Source: Sphingobium sp. WTD-1
GTDB taxonomy: Bacteria > Pseudomonadota > Alphaproteobacteria > Sphingomonadales > Sphingomonadaceae
Direction of reading: 5' to 3'
NCBI RefSeq assembly: GCF_030128825.1
Contig: NZ_CP119127.1
Span: 1,736,001 to 1,800,000, forward strand
Length of the DNA stretch: 64,000 bases
Positions 43,613-51,866 of this stretch are shown piece after piece. Below the pieces are notes generated by a model. It made no database searches and had not been told where the DNA came from. It was given only the letters and a program-made list of their open reading frames with translations. A program made the position numbers and the translations under genes. Within the stretch, counting starts at the first letter, position 1; the number at the start of each line of letters is the position of its first letter.

Positions 43613-44917
43613 TCAGAGCGCGTTGCGGCGGGCGATCGCGCCATAGACGGCGGCGCTGGGTTTGGGCGTGCGGGCGAAGGTCACCGGATCGACGCTGTGC
43701 AGGCCGAATTTGGGCTTGTAGCCGAAGATCCACTCGAAATTGTCGAGCAGCGACCAGTGGCAATAGCCCAGCACCGGCACGCCATCGTCGATTGCGGCCT
43801 TTAGGCCTGCCAGCGCTTCGGGGATGAACTTCGCGCGGACCGCATCATCATCGCTGCCCACGCCATGTTCGGACACCAGGATCGGCACGCCGGTCGCCTC
43901 ATGGGCAAAGCGCACTGCGCCGCCGAGCGAGGGCGCCCAGACTTCGGTGCCGGACCAGTTGACGGCCGAACCCCTGGGCGCGGGCAGGCGGCCCTTGTCG
44001 CCCCACAGGGCGCGCTCATAATTCTGGACGCCGATGAAATCGTCGTCCTTCGCAATCTCCAGCCAGTTGCCGTAGAGCTGCTTGCGCATGGCATCGCGCA
44101 CCGAATGGGCGCCGACCGCCTGATCGTCCATCAGCGCCAGCGAGAAACCGACCGGCAGGTCGCCGCGGACTGCCTTGATCGCAGCCTTGCCCGCCTTGTG
44201 CGCGGCTTCCAGGCCGGTCTGGAGCGCGGGCAGATCGTCGAAGCCGGCGACATTGGCGCAGACATATTTGGGCACGCCCAACCGCTTGGCCGCGGTTTCC
44301 AGCGTCAGTTTCTGGATGTCCCACACCTGCGGCGGCAGCATGGGCTTCAGGAGCAGCAGGATATTGGGTTCGTTGAGGGTGATGGCGCTGTCGATGCCCT
44401 GACCCAGCGCGCGCATCGCCTTGTCGCAATAGCGGGCGAACAGTTGCGCGCTTTCCGGGTTGGTCCAGCCGCCCTGCGCGCTGAACCAGCGCGGCGCGGT
44501 GAAATGGCTGAAGGTGACGATGGGGGCCAGGCCGCGGGCATGGCAGCCGTCGATCACCGCCTTGTAATGATCGAGCATCGCCTGGGAGAAGAGGCCCTTT
44601 TCCGGCTCGATCCGTGCCCATTCGATGCCGAAGCGATAGGCGTTGAGGCCCATGGCCTTGACCAGGTCGAGGTCGGTTTCCCACAGGGCGAAGCTGTTGC
44701 AGGCGTCGCCCGAAGGCTGGGCGAAGACGGTCGGCTGCTGATTCTCCACGAACCACAGGTCGCTGGCGGTATTATTGCCCTCGACCTGATGCGGCGCAGT
44801 GGCCGCGCCCCAGTAGAAGCCCTTGGGGAAATTGGGGGTGGCGCTCTTGCGCGCGGCGATGGCAGGGGCGGCCATCAGCGCGGCGCCGGTAGCCAGAAGG
44901 GTGCGGCGATCCAGCAT
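43613..44917 (-). CDS. GH1 beta-glucosidase, exported
   Basis: 434 residues. N terminus MLDRRTLLATGAALMAAPAI is a Tat-like signal (DRRTLLATG). GH1 marks: FPKGFYWGAATAPHQVEGNN, YRFGIEWARIEPEKG, the acid/base Glu183 in ITLNEPN and the nucleophile Glu350 in LVSEHGVGSDD (EHG instead of the usual ENG), and YCHWSLLDNFEWIFGYKPKF. It would release glucose from beta-glucosides such as flavonoid glucosides after rhamnose removal. It lies between two esterase genes downstream of a TonB receptor gene in the same orientation. Confidence 0.9.
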   Translation of the reverse strand: MLDRRTLLATGAALMAAPAIAARKSATPNFPKGFYWGAATAPHQVEGNNTASDLWFVENQQPTVFAQPSGDACNSFALWETDLDLVKAMGLNAYRFGIEWARIEPEKGLFSQAMLDHYKAVIDGCHARGLAPIVTFSHFTAPRWFSAQGGWTNPESAQLFARYCDKAMRALGQGIDSAITLNEPNILLLLKPMLPPQVWDIQKLTLETAAKRLGVPKYVCANVAGFDDLPALQTGLEAAHKAGKAAIKAVRGDLPVGFSLALMDDQAVGAHSVRDAMRKQLYGNWLEIAKDDDFIGVQNYERALWGDKGRLPAPRGSAVNWSGTEVWAPSLGGAVRFAHEATGVPILVSEHGVGSDDDAVRAKFIPEALAGLKAAIDDGVPVLGYCHWSLLDNFEWIFGYKPKFGLHSVDPVTFARTPKPSAAVYGAIARRNAL

Positions 44918-44941
44918 GTTCCGTCTCTCCTATTATAATTG

Positions 44942-45790
44942 TCAGGCAGTGGTTTCGCGCACGAAGGCGCAGATTTCTTGCAACAGCCGCCGGTCGGCGG
45001 TGCCCAGATGCATGGCCATGGAATAATGATTATGGCCCGACTGGATGAAGGCGCGCGGCATGGCGCCATGGCGCGCCAGCCGGTCCTGCAACAGGCTCAG
45101 GAACTCGGCCTGGAAGCGGGGCGGGTCGAACTCGGCGCAGGCGATCAGCAGCGGCAGGTCGGTCGAAACAATGGCTTCCAGCGGCATGCGCTCCGGGTAG
45201 AGCGAAGCATCGCCATAATAGAACGTGTCGCGCGGATCGAGTGGGGTATAGCCATAGAGGCCCGACAGCAGCACGGCAGCGCGCACGGCGTCCGATCCGG
45301 CGAGTTTCAAATAGCCCGCAACATGGACGGCGCCGGCCGATGTGCCCATCAGGACCATGCGGTCGGGGTCACCGCCATGCTCGGCGGCATGATCCTTGAG
45401 CCAGTTGACGACGGCCGCGACATCTTCCGCCCCGGCGGGCCAGCCATGGTCGGGGGCAAGGCGATAATTGATGACGACGCCAAGGAAACCGGCCTCAGCC
45501 GCCATCCGGCCGACATTGGCATTGGGCCAGGCGTCGGCGCTGCCCTTGTCGCCTTTCAGGAAGCCGCCGCCATGGACGAAGACCAAAATGGGTGCGGGGG
45601 CATCGCCCTTGGGGGCATAGAGGTCGAGCCGGTGGCGGGCGTCCGGACCATAGGGGATGTCCGCCTGCGACACCGGGATCGCCGCCGCCAGCAGCGCCTG
45701 CTCGGCATCGAACAGCGCCCGGCACTGGCCGAGTATGTCCGGTCCCAGATCGGTGCCCAGTGCGGCGATGGCGTCCCTGATCGGCTTCAT
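44942..45790 (-). CDS. Alpha/beta-hydrolase (hormone-sensitive-lipase/carboxylesterase-like)
   Basis: 282 residues from the ATG at 45790; no signal peptide. Oxyanion motif HGGGFLKGDKGSADAWPN, nucleophile in MVLMGTSAGAVHVAGYLKLA (Ser in GTSAG), acidic residue in LLIACAEFDPP and a histidine in FIQSGHNHYSMAMHLGTAD. The family hydrolyses small esters; the related enzyme kynurenine formamidase has a similar pattern (SGHNHYS). Located between the TonB receptor and GH1 genes, so possibly acting on an acyl or lactone group of the imported substrate. Confidence 0.82.
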   Translation of the reverse strand: MKPIRDAIAALGTDLGPDILGQCRALFDAEQALLAAAIPVSQADIPYGPDARHRLDLYAPKGDAPAPILVFVHGGGFLKGDKGSADAWPNANVGRMAAEAGFLGVVINYRLAPDHGWPAGAEDVAAVVNWLKDHAAEHGGDPDRMVLMGTSAGAVHVAGYLKLAGSDAVRAAVLLSGLYGYTPLDPRDTFYYGDASLYPERMPLEAIVSTDLPLLIACAEFDPPRFQAEFLSLLQDRLARHGAMPRAFIQSGHNHYSMAMHLGTADRRLLQEICAFVRETTA

Positions 45791-45860
45791 ATGTCCCCTC
45801 TGGCCAGAAGGATTAGGAAAAAAGACGGGACGCCACCAGCGGCGCCCCGCCTCAGGAGGA

Positions 45861-48146
45861 TCAGAATTTCGCGTCCAGGCTGATGCCGATCTGGCGGAAG
45901 GACTGCGGCCCATAGATGGCGCCGATATTCTGCTCGCCCTGATCGGTGGTGTAGGGGAAGTCGCTCTGCATCAGCGAGGGCTCATGCACGTTGAACAGGT
46001 TGCGACCGAAGATCGCGACGCTGTAGCGATCGTCATCGGTGCGCAGGCCGATGCGGCCGCCGACCAGCCAGTGCGAACGGAAGGTGGTTTCGTCGTTCGA
46101 ATTGGCTTCGTAGCGCACCTTCGACTTCCACACCGTGTCCGCCGCCAGGAAGCCCTTCAGGCGGCTCGTCACCGGCGCTTCATATTCGCCCGACAAAGTG
46201 AACTTGTACTTGGGCGCATAGGCAAGCTGGCTGCCGCCGATATTGGTGCCATCGGTGCCGATGAAACCGCCCGGATAGGTCGCCTTGGCATAGATGAAGC
46301 CGGTGTTGAGCGACAGGCCGTCGAAGACCTTGCCGAAGAAGTTGATTTCCGCGCCGCGCGACTTCACGCCGTTGATGTTGGTCTGGACGCAGGAAATGAC
46401 CGCCGTGCTGTCCACCGTGCACTGCTGCGCCTGGAAATTCTTGATCTTGCTGTAGAAGACGTTGAGGTCCGCGACCCAGCCGCCGAACAGGGTGCTCTTG
46501 AGGCCCAGTTCATAGGCGGTCGGGATTTCCGGCTGCACGACGAAGGGCTTGGCCGGGGCCGAGGGGATGGCGATCTGCCCGCCCTTGAACCCGCGCGAGG
46601 CGGTCGCATAGACCATGGTGTCGTTGGCCAGGTCATATTGCGCGCCCAGTCGCCAGGAGAATTTCTGGACGTCCAGCACCGTGCGGCTGAACGGATCGGC
46701 CGGGGTGAAATAGTCGTAGCGGTCCATCGACAGGCGATCGGTGGTGTAGCGACCGCCGGCGATCAGCCGCAGTGCGGGCGACAGGTGGAAGGTGCCCTGG
46801 CCGAACACGGCCAGCGATTCATCCTGGATATCGATGTCGGCGCCGGGGTTGCGCACGATCGGGATGACGAGGCCGGGGAAGGGCACGACCGACACGGCCA
46901 GCGTTTCGGGATCGCGGGTCTGCTTCTGGTTCGAATAGAAGACGCCGGCGGTATATTCCAGGAACTGGTCGGCAGGCGAGCTGACCCGCAATTCCTGGGT
47001 GAAGAGGCTCAGGCGCCGGTTGGTCGGGCCGTTCGCGACCTGCAATTCCAGCGGATCGCCGCGGAACACGTTGCTCGCCGCGCCATAGCCGGTCTCGTTC
47101 GACTTGCGATAGGCGGTGATGGAGGTGAGGGTGAAGGGATCGGCCTCATAATCGACCTGCAGCGAACCGCCATAATTTTCGGTATGGCCGACATAGCTGT
47201 CGTCGCTGCAATAGTCGCGATTGCCCTCACCTGGCGTCACGCCGCAGCTGGCAAGCCGGGCGATGATGCCGGTGGTGTCGGCCAGCAGGCCGCCCAGCGC
47301 CGTGCCCGGACCGCTGGTCTTGACGAAGGTGAAGAAGTCGCCGCCATTCTCGATCCGGCTCTTGGTATAGTCGCCGATCACATTGACGGTCAGGCGATCG
47401 GTCGGCTCCCACAGGAGGCGGCCGCGAATGCCGTAGCGATCGGTGTCATTATAATCGCCGGTGCTGGCGTTGCGGTTAGGCCCCTGGCGGAAATTGGCGA
47501 CGCCCGACAGGCGGATCGCGGCATTGGGTGCCAGCGGGATGTTGACCATGCCCTGCACGATCTGGTTGCCGAACTTCGACCCCAGCGTGCCGGCGTCGGA
47601 CAGTTCGGTGCGGACGCGGGCGGCAAAGCCGGTCGGATCGGGCGCATTGGTGGTGATGTTGATGACGCCGGCCGAAGTGGTGAGGCCGAACAGCGTGCCC
47701 TGTGGTCCCTTGAGCACTTCGATCCGGCTGACGTCGAACAGATCGGAGATATTGGCGTTGCCCTGGCTCACCTGGTCGACGACCACGCCGACCGAGGCGA
47801 CGGCGCCGGCCGAGAAGGTCTGGGTGCCGATGCCACGGATCGACCCGCCGCCGCCGGTATTCTGACCCGGCGCCTGCTGGATCTCCAGGCTCGGCGCGAT
47901 GCGGTTGAGGTCGTTCATCGTGTTGACCTGCTGCCGCTCCAGCTGGGCGGCATTGGCCACGGTGATGGAGATCGGCACCTCGGTCACCTTCTCCGCCTTG
48001 CGCTGGGCGGTGACGATGATGTCGGAATTGTCCGCCGGCTGTGCCGCCTGTTCGGGCGCGGGCGCGTCCTGCGCGAAGGCCGGCGCGGTGATCGCGATGG
48101 CGCTCGCGCTGGCGAGGGCCGCAATGGTGATGTGGATGTTACGCAT
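45861..48146 (-). CDS. TonB-dependent receptor of the glycoside/aromatic locus
   Basis: 761 residues. Signal peptide (HITIAALASASAIAITAPAF then AQ), TonB box DIIVTAQRKAEKV, plug with NRIAPSLEIQQAPGQNTGGG and VSRIEVLKGPQGTLFGLTTS, then a barrel closing in QIGISLDAKF. The plug variant GTQTFSAGAVASVGVVVDQV is typical of the large sphingomonad/Caulobacter group taking up plant aromatic compounds and saccharides rather than siderophores. It separates the glycosidase half of the cluster from the ring-cleavage half, suggesting that it imports the glycoside or aglycone. Substrate not provable from sequence. Confidence 0.88.
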   Translation of the reverse strand: MRNIHITIAALASASAIAITAPAFAQDAPAPEQAAQPADNSDIIVTAQRKAEKVTEVPISITVANAAQLERQQVNTMNDLNRIAPSLEIQQAPGQNTGGGGSIRGIGTQTFSAGAVASVGVVVDQVSQGNANISDLFDVSRIEVLKGPQGTLFGLTTSAGVINITTNAPDPTGFAARVRTELSDAGTLGSKFGNQIVQGMVNIPLAPNAAIRLSGVANFRQGPNRNASTGDYNDTDRYGIRGRLLWEPTDRLTVNVIGDYTKSRIENGGDFFTFVKTSGPGTALGGLLADTTGIIARLASCGVTPGEGNRDYCSDDSYVGHTENYGGSLQVDYEADPFTLTSITAYRKSNETGYGAASNVFRGDPLELQVANGPTNRRLSLFTQELRVSSPADQFLEYTAGVFYSNQKQTRDPETLAVSVVPFPGLVIPIVRNPGADIDIQDESLAVFGQGTFHLSPALRLIAGGRYTTDRLSMDRYDYFTPADPFSRTVLDVQKFSWRLGAQYDLANDTMVYATASRGFKGGQIAIPSAPAKPFVVQPEIPTAYELGLKSTLFGGWVADLNVFYSKIKNFQAQQCTVDSTAVISCVQTNINGVKSRGAEINFFGKVFDGLSLNTGFIYAKATYPGGFIGTDGTNIGGSQLAYAPKYKFTLSGEYEAPVTSRLKGFLAADTVWKSKVRYEANSNDETTFRSHWLVGGRIGLRTDDDRYSVAIFGRNLFNVHEPSLMQSDFPYTTDQGEQNIGAIYGPQSFRQIGISLDAKF

Positions 48147-48181
48147 GGTCTGTCCTCCCCCGGTATGCGGGTTGATGATTG

Positions 48182-49012
48182 TTATTGTTCGTCGATGATG
48201 CGGTTGCTGAGCGTGCCGATGGTGCCGATGGTCACTTCGACCTTGTCGCCGGCCTTCATGTAGAGCGGCGGGGTGCGCTTATCGCCGACGCCGCCGGGCG
48301 TGCCGGTGGCGATCACGTCGCCGGGGCTCAAGGGCGTGAAGGCGGTGACATATTCGATGACCGTGGGAATATCCCAGATCATGTCGCTGACCGGCTGGTC
48401 CTGCACCAGTTCGCCATTGAGGCGGGTCTGGACGCGCAGCGCCTGCAGGTCTTCAATCTCATCGGGCGTCACCAGCGCCGGGCCGAAGCCGCCAGTGCCG
48501 GGAAAGGTCTTGCCCGGCGTGAACTGGATATTGTGGCGCTGCCAGTCGCGCGCGCTGCCATCGTTGAAGGCGGCATAGCCCGCGACATAGTCCCAGGCGT
48601 CGGCGGCCGCGACCTTGTGCGCGGGCTTGCCGATCACCAGCGCCAGTTCGCCTTCATAGTCGAAACGCTCGGTCACGGCCGGCTTCACCATCGGCTGGCC
48701 ATCGGCGATCAGGCTGTCGGCATAGCGCACGAAGATGGCGGGATGCGCCTTCTGCTCGCGGCCGGTTTCCTTGACATGCTCGGCATAGTTGAGGCCGACG
48801 CACAGGATCTTGGCGGGATCGGGGATCACCGGCAGCAGCACGACATCGGCGGCGGCATAGGATGCGCCATCGGCCAGGCCCGACAGGCTGCCGTCGGTCA
48901 GCGCGGCCTTGAGGCTCGGCGCCGCATCGGTCGCCAGCTCGACGATCGTCTCGCCCGCGATCCGGCCGAAGCTGGGGGTGCCGTCGGGACGGCGGAAACT
49001 GACATAGCGCAT
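48182..49012 (-). CDS. Fumarylacetoacetate hydrolase (FAH) family hydrolase
   Basis: 276 residues from the ATG at 49012, which overlaps the end of the dioxygenase gene. FAH core: KILCVGLNYAEHVKETG, PAIFVRYADSLIADGQPMVK, FDYEGELALVIGKPAHKVAA (metal-binding ExE), GYAAFNDGSARDWQRHNIQF and IATGTPGGVGDKRTPPLYMK. Family members hydrolyse or decarboxylate 2-hydroxy-6-oxo dienoates and acylpyruvates formed by extradiol cleavage. Its direct coupling to an extradiol dioxygenase implies hydrolysis of that enzyme's product. It resembles the hydrolases that follow extradiol enzymes in flavonoid A-ring degradation. Confidence 0.85.
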   Translation of the reverse strand: MRYVSFRRPDGTPSFGRIAGETIVELATDAAPSLKAALTDGSLSGLADGASYAAADVVLLPVIPDPAKILCVGLNYAEHVKETGREQKAHPAIFVRYADSLIADGQPMVKPAVTERFDYEGELALVIGKPAHKVAAADAWDYVAGYAAFNDGSARDWQRHNIQFTPGKTFPGTGGFGPALVTPDEIEDLQALRVQTRLNGELVQDQPVSDMIWDIPTVIEYVTAFTPLSPGDVIATGTPGGVGDKRTPPLYMKAGDKVEVTIGTIGTLSNRIIDEQ

Positions 49013-49920
49013 CAGGCTTGTTCCTCGTTGATCAGGTCTAGCGATTGGGCATCCCAGTCGCGGCGATGGCGGAATTTCTCTTCGGCGGCGCGCAGGCCGG
49101 CGAAATCCTTGTCGGACATGCCCCACTGGTCGATCCGGCCTTCGGGCCAGGTCCAGTCCTCCGGCGCGCCGGCCTGATAATCCTCGGCCACCTTTTCCAC
49201 GGCGGTCGAAAATTCGATGACGGGACCAAAGGGGGCGATGAAATAGGCGAAGACATTGGCACCCGGACCATGGCGGCCCGGCCCCCAGGCAGGCACCATG
49301 CCATGATCGCGCAACCGGCCTATGCCGCGCATCACCGCATCCATGTCCGCCATTTCGAAGGCGATATGATTGAGGCTGGAAAAGCCGGCGCGGGCGAAGG
49401 CGGTGGAATGGTGCGAGTCATTGCAGCGCACGAACACCATGCCCTTGGTCCGGTCCGACACGCGAAAGCCCAGCGCGTCCTCGACCAGATGGCCGGTCGC
49501 TTCCGCGTCGGCGCTGTTGAAGACGACATGGGTCAGCTTTACCGGCAGGTCGGCGCCCGCGATCGGCGCGACTTCCTCGGCGTCGACCAGGAAGCGCAGC
49601 AATTCGCCCTCGGCCAGTTCGACGATGATGCCATGGCCGCCGCCCGGATCGTCCGACACGGTCGGCGTCGCGGGCAGGCCGGCGGCGGTGACGCTGCGCT
49701 TCAGCTGCTCCAGCCGCTCGGCGGTGCAGACGAAGGTGGTGGAGCGGACATAGGCGTCGGCCGATTCCGCCAGCGCGACCAGATAGGGATAGCTGCCCGA
49801 CCCGCGCAGATAATGGGTCTCGCCTTCTCGCGCTGCCGGGGCCATGCCCCAGATGTCGGTCAGGAAGGCGGCAGCCTCACCCGCATGGGGCAGCGCCAGT
49901 TCGATGCTGCGCAGCTTCAT
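49012..49920 (-). CDS. Extradiol dioxygenase, two-domain VOC (type I) family
   Basis: 302 residues from the ATG at 49920. Two VOC domains; the C-terminal one holds the probable metal triad His131 (KLTHVVFNSADAE), His185 (SLNHIAFEMAD) and Glu236 (GPVIEFST), the spacing of BphC/catechol-2,3-dioxygenase-type enzymes. The C-terminal extension (DWTWPEGRIDQWGMSDKDFA) is unlike biphenyl enzymes. It would open a vicinal diol on an aromatic ring produced by the neighbouring flavoprotein hydroxylase. It overlaps the GlcG-like gene (4 bases) and FAH gene (1 base). The same three-enzyme set occurs in Herbaspirillum naringenin degradation (FdeE, FdeC and a hydrolase). Confidence 0.85.
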   Translation of the reverse strand: MKLRSIELALPHAGEAAAFLTDIWGMAPAAREGETHYLRGSGSYPYLVALAESADAYVRSTTFVCTAERLEQLKRSVTAAGLPATPTVSDDPGGGHGIIVELAEGELLRFLVDAEEVAPIAGADLPVKLTHVVFNSADAEATGHLVEDALGFRVSDRTKGMVFVRCNDSHHSTAFARAGFSSLNHIAFEMADMDAVMRGIGRLRDHGMVPAWGPGRHGPGANVFAYFIAPFGPVIEFSTAVEKVAEDYQAGAPEDWTWPEGRIDQWGMSDKDFAGLRAAEEKFRHRRDWDAQSLDLINEEQA

Positions 49921-50345
49921 TTTCTGTCTCCGTGGAAGAGGCCGGCGGCCGTGATGCCGGCGATGGCGCAGGCCTCGTCGCATTCGCCGGTGTCGCCGCT
50001 GATGCCGACCGCGCCGATCAGCGCGCCGTCTGCATCGCGGATCAGCACGCCGCCCGGCGAAAAGGCCATCTGGCCGGTGGCCGCCGCGATGCTCTGGAAA
50101 AAGACAGGGTTGGACGCGGCGCGGGTGGCCAGCACCCGCGTATCCGCGCCCATCCCCAGCGCACCGGCGGCTTTGGCCTTCGCGATGTCGAAACGGAACA
50201 GACTGGCGCCATCCTCGCGCGCGAAAGCGACCGGATGGGCACCGGCATCCAATATGATGACGGCCAGCGGCTGCGCGCCATCGGCGCGTGCCTTGGAAAG
50301 CGCGGCGTCAAGGATGACGCGGGCCTGGGCGAGCGATAGGGTCAT
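49917..50345 (-). CDS. GlcG/HbpS-like small protein
   Basis: 142 residues, single GlcG/HbpS (heme-degrading, DUF336) domain: LAVIILDAGAHPVAFAREDG, FDIAKAKAAGALGMGADTRV, SPGGVLIRDADGALIGAVGI and SGDTGECDEACAIAGITAAG. Proteins of this type bind heme or cobalamin-like ligands or act as small accessory factors; they are often found in glycolate and aromatic catabolic operons without a defined role. Overlaps the hydroxylase gene upstream and the dioxygenase gene downstream by four bases each, so it is part of the ring-cleavage unit. Confidence 0.82.
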   Translation of the reverse strand: MTLSLAQARVILDAALSKARADGAQPLAVIILDAGAHPVAFAREDGASLFRFDIAKAKAAGALGMGADTRVLATRAASNPVFFQSIAAATGQMAFSPGGVLIRDADGALIGAVGISGDTGECDEACAIAGITAAGLFHGDRK

Positions 50346-51850
50346 GCCGCGATCTCCTGCCGGGCGGTGCCGGCGATCAGCGCATCGCGCCGGGCGATGA
50401 GATCGGCGGGCTTGCCGGTGCCGAAAACATAATGGTCGGGGCGGACCAGCACGGCGTCGGCGCCGCGCGCGTCGAGCCAGTCGGCGACATGGCCGTCATC
50501 GCCCAGGTCCGCGACATCGATCACGGTCACGTCGCCGCCCGTAACCGGCTGGCGGGTGAACAGGCGCCAGCCATCGCCGGTCACGTCGTCCAGCAGCCGG
50601 TCGCCGACGCGCGGCTGGATGAAGCGCTCGCCCGCACCCTTTGTGCCGGTGGCGACGATGCCGGTGGCGATGGCGGGGATCAGGTCGGCGGCGGTGCCGC
50701 TCTGCGCGCCCTTGGCGGCTTCGCGCAGCTGATGGTCGCGCGCGGCCGCGGCGTCGGGATCGAGCACGCAGATATAGCGGCCCGCGCCCACGGCGGCGGA
50801 GATGACGGCGCGGACATGGGGATCGCGCTCTGGCTGATAGCTGTCGAGCAGCGTTTCGGGCGCCTTGCCCGCCAGCACCAGCTCCAGCTTCCAGGCCAGG
50901 TTCGCGGCATCGCGCAGGCCATGGCACATGCCCTGGCCGAAAAAGGGCGGCGTCTGGTGCGCGGCATCGCCGGCCAGGAAGACGCCGCCCTGCCGCCACC
51001 GCTCGGCGATCAGGCCATGGAAACGATAGGTGGCGGCGCGCACCACCTGGTGCGGCACGCCGTCGAGATAAGGGGCTACCAGCGCGGCCACGGCGTCTGG
51101 CTGCATCATCGCCTGGTCGTCTTCGCCGGGCAGCAGCATGAATTCCCAACGACGGTGATTGCCGCGCCCCGGCACGATGGTGGCCGGACGTTTGGGATCG
51201 CACATCATCACCGACAATTTCTGCAGGTCGGCCGCTTGCGGCACGCCCCACAGGTCGGGGAAGCGGATCGGGCCGTCTACCTCGGCATCAACCACCAGCC
51301 AGGGTTCCTCGAAATCCAGATCGTCGAGACCGATGTCGAGCGCCTTGCGCACCGCGCTGCGCGCGCCGTCGCAGGCGATGACATAGCGGGCACGCACCTG
51401 TTCCTCGCCGGCGTCCGACCGCAGCGTCAGCGTGACGCCGTCCTCGTCCTGCGCCAGCGCCTCGAACGCGGTGCCCAGCGACAGCTCGACATTGGGATAG
51501 ACGTCCAGCGCATCGCGCAGATGGTCTTCCAGTTCGGGCTGGTAGAAGAAATAGTCGTTGGACCAGCTATAGGGGCGGGGACGGCCGACCGTGCCCATGT
51601 AGCGGATCACGCCATGATCGGCGCCGACATGCAGATGCCCCTCGGTATCGCGCATGTCCGGGGCGACCCGGTCGATGACGCCGGCCGACTGGAACAGGCG
51701 CATCATCTCATGGTCCAGATGGACCGCGCGGGGCAGGGGATAGGGGTTGGCCTCACGCTCGATCACCAGGACCGAGACGCCGGTTTTCCCAAGTAAATTG
51801 GCCGCAAAGGCCCCCACCGGCCCGCAGCCGATGATCGCAACGTCGAACAT
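50342..51850 (-). CDS. MhpA/FdeE-like FAD-dependent aromatic hydroxylase
   Basis: 502 residues, class A flavoprotein monooxygenase. FAD motif VAIIGCGPVGAFAANLLGKT at residue 4, PRAVHLDHEMMRLFQSAGVI (substrate region as in 3-(3-hydroxyphenyl)propionate hydroxylase), DG motif VIACDGARSAVRKALDI, and GD motif GVFLAGDAAHQTPPFFGQGM followed by CHGLRDAANLAWKLELVLAG. C-terminal thioredoxin-like domain. Probable reaction: NAD(P)H-dependent ortho-hydroxylation of a phenol ring to a catechol for the adjacent extradiol dioxygenase. Naringenin-8-hydroxylase FdeE is of this type; MhpA-like phenylpropanoid hydroxylation is the alternative. Confidence 0.85.
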   Translation of the reverse strand: MFDVAIIGCGPVGAFAANLLGKTGVSVLVIEREANPYPLPRAVHLDHEMMRLFQSAGVIDRVAPDMRDTEGHLHVGADHGVIRYMGTVGRPRPYSWSNDYFFYQPELEDHLRDALDVYPNVELSLGTAFEALAQDEDGVTLTLRSDAGEEQVRARYVIACDGARSAVRKALDIGLDDLDFEEPWLVVDAEVDGPIRFPDLWGVPQAADLQKLSVMMCDPKRPATIVPGRGNHRRWEFMLLPGEDDQAMMQPDAVAALVAPYLDGVPHQVVRAATYRFHGLIAERWRQGGVFLAGDAAHQTPPFFGQGMCHGLRDAANLAWKLELVLAGKAPETLLDSYQPERDPHVRAVISAAVGAGRYICVLDPDAAAARDHQLREAAKGAQSGTAADLIPAIATGIVATGTKGAGERFIQPRVGDRLLDDVTGDGWRLFTRQPVTGGDVTVIDVADLGDDGHVADWLDARGADAVLVRPDHYVFGTGKPADLIARRDALIAGTARQEIAA

Positions 51851-51866
51851 GAAAGCGTCTTTCCGG

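Noticed and set aside
45657..48263. 868-residue plus-strand open frame opposite the TonB receptor
   Set aside because: Low-complexity composition without recognisable domains; the opposite strand has a complete receptor with TonB box and terminal Phe.
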